A stretch of 5,943 nucleotides of DNA from Paracoccaceae bacterium (lineage in GTDB: Bacteria > Pseudomonadota > Alphaproteobacteria > Rhodobacterales > Rhodobacteraceae). A program made the position numbers and the translations under genes. The DNA lies in assembly GCA_003545125.1 (NCBI GenBank), contig DQCI01000080.1, forward strand, positions 29,504-35,446. The letters run 5' to 3'. Shown here one piece after another: positions 4,923 through 5,943 of the stretch (the stretch's first letter is position 1; each line of letters begins with the position of its first letter). The notes beneath the pieces were generated by a model, which searched no databases, was not told the origin of the DNA, and worked only from the letters and a program-made list of their open reading frames with translations.

Positions 4923-5943
4923 ATGGTACCCAAAGAAGATGCAAATACGTCAGCCCACGCGATTGTCCATTCGTTGGGGCAAGTGCGCGATCTGAACCCT
5001 CGCAACCTCAAACCCTGGAAGCGCAATGCGCGCAAGCACTCGAAGAAGCAGCTGGCGCAGATCGCGGAGTCGATCGAGGCGTTCGGCTTCGTCAATCCGA
5101 TCCTGATCGACAAGGACAACACCATCCTTGCTGGGCACGGCCGCGTCGAAGCGGCAAAGCGACTCGGCATGGATGGGGTGCCTTGTTTGTTTGTCGAGCA
5201 CCTGACACCCGAGCAAAAACGCGCCTACGTGCTTGCAGACAACAAGATCGCGCTCAACGCCACCTGGGACGAGGATCTTCTGTCCGAGGAGCTGAAGGCG
5301 CTCTCAGAGATCGATCTCGACTTCGAGATCGAGACGACCGGGTTTTCGATCGCCGAGATCGACGCCCAGATCGAAGCCCCGGAGCCAGAAGAGCAGGGCG
5401 ATCCGAGAGACGACATCCTGCCGAAACGCGTCATCGCGCGGGCACAGTTCGGCGACATCTGGCAACTCGGCGCGCATCGACTGGTGTGCGGGAATAGCCT
5501 CGACCCGGACACGATCGATCAGCTGATGGGCAGCGAACGCGCCTCGATGGTGTTCACCGATCCCCCTTACAACGTGCCCATTGACGGGCATGTGGGCGGC
5601 AAAGGAAAGGTCAAACATACCGAATTCGCAATGGCCTCTGGCGAGATGAGCTCAGGCGAGTTCACAGCGTTTCTTCACACGGCCTTCGGCAATCTTTGCC
5701 GACATGCCGAAGACGGCTCGATCCATTTCATCTGCATGGACTGGCGTCACATGGGGGAAGTGCTTGGTGCCGCCGAAGGCATCTACTCCGAGCTCAAGAA
5801 CCTGATCGTCTGGGTCAAGGACAACGGCGGGATGGGTAGCTTCTACCGTTCACGCCACGAGCTGATCTTCGCCTACAAACTCGGTTCGGCGCCGCACATC
5901 AACAGTTTCGAACTCGGCCAGCACGGCCGCTATCGCACGAACG
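4923..5943 (+). CDS. ParB-like/DNA methyltransferase fusion (beta-class, N6-adenine or N4-cytosine), C-terminus cut by window edge
   Basis: 340 complete codons of a two-domain protein that uses SAM to methylate exocyclic amino groups in DNA. Residues about 22-112 are a ParB-like nuclease-type domain: LNPRNLKPWKRNARKH, IAESIEAFGFVNPILI, and AGHGRVEAAKRLG (70-82), equivalent to the ParB GERR box. After a charged linker (about 140-170), the methyltransferase domain begins at GDIWQLGAHRLVCGNSLD, with catalytic motif IV DPPY at 213-216 in MVFTDPPYNVP. DPPY precedes the target-recognition region, so the SAM-binding FxGxG motif should follow beyond the window, the beta-class order. The ATG at 4923 follows GGAG by 10 bases; the frame is open only back to 4872. 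It is divergent from the recombinase operon. No restriction nuclease is visible, so an orphan or element-encoded enzyme is likely. Target sequence cannot be predicted. Confidence 0.92.
   Translation, partial: MVPKEDANTSAHAIVHSLGQVRDLNPRNLKPWKRNARKHSKKQLAQIAESIEAFGFVNPILIDKDNTILAGHGRVEAAKRLGMDGVPCLFVEHLTPEQKRAYVLADNKIALNATWDEDLLSEELKALSEIDLDFEIETTGFSIAEIDAQIEAPEPEEQGDPRDDILPKRVIARAQFGDIWQLGAHRLVCGNSLDPDTIDQLMGSERASMVFTDPPYNVPIDGHVGGKGKVKHTEFAMASGEMSSGEFTAFLHTAFGNLCRHAEDGSIHFICMDWRHMGEVLGAAEGIYSELKNLIVWVKDNGGMGSFYRSRHELIFAYKLGSAPHINSFELGQHGRYRTN

Noticed and set aside
4769..5497. 242-codon plus-strand frame overlapping the methyltransferase start
   Set aside because: It is an out-of-frame shadow; the frame from 4923 carries the clear ParB-like and DPPY motifs.

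Overview
The window is GC-rich, with coding codons ending mostly in G or C. Its cell-wall genes look like those of an alphaproteobacterium, most probably a member of the Rhodobacterales. This is judged from protein flavour and gene order, not from a database search. It splits into a chromosomal part (about 1-2150) and an accessory part (about 2150-5943).

Chromosomal part: two minus-strand genes form a small envelope operon. A lipoprotein with a double-psi-barrel-like region and a C-terminal SPOR domain (1640 down to 753) is followed 45 bases later by a PBP5-type D-alanyl-D-alanine carboxypeptidase (707 down to the window edge, C-terminus missing). One product binds and the other trims septal peptidoglycan. 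Upstream, on the plus strand, is an intact tRNA-Ser(UGA) with an encoded CCA end (1895-1984). Past the tRNA, on the minus strand, lies what looks like the last ~35 codons of an unidentified gene (2047-2157). Its reading frame is cut off just where the accessory DNA begins.

Accessory part: a ~190-base stretch of markedly lower GC (2151-2340) carries eight copies of the core CAGGG(A) in both orientations, including an 11-bp tandem repeat and a perfect 10-bp hairpin. It borders a minus-strand, three-gene operon whose genes overlap by 4 bases at each junction: a small winged-helix-like DUF3489 protein (4670-4425), a DUF2924 protein (4428-4024), and a large serine recombinase starting at TTG (4027-2333). 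Divergent from it, across a 252-base intergenic region, is a ParB-like/DNA methyltransferase fusion (4923 to the window end, truncated before its SAM-binding FxGxG motif).

Interpretation: the accessory part reads as one end of an integrated mobile element. The recombinase would move it, the repeat cluster is the best candidate for its end or attachment region, and the two DUF proteins are co-expressed accessory factors of unknown function. The methyltransferase is probably cargo or a regulator. The recombinase/DUF2924/DUF3489 set is, to my knowledge, a recurring but uncharacterised alphaproteobacterial cassette. The most testable new idea here is that DUF2924 carries a RAMA-like domain that might read methylation written by the divergent methyltransferase.
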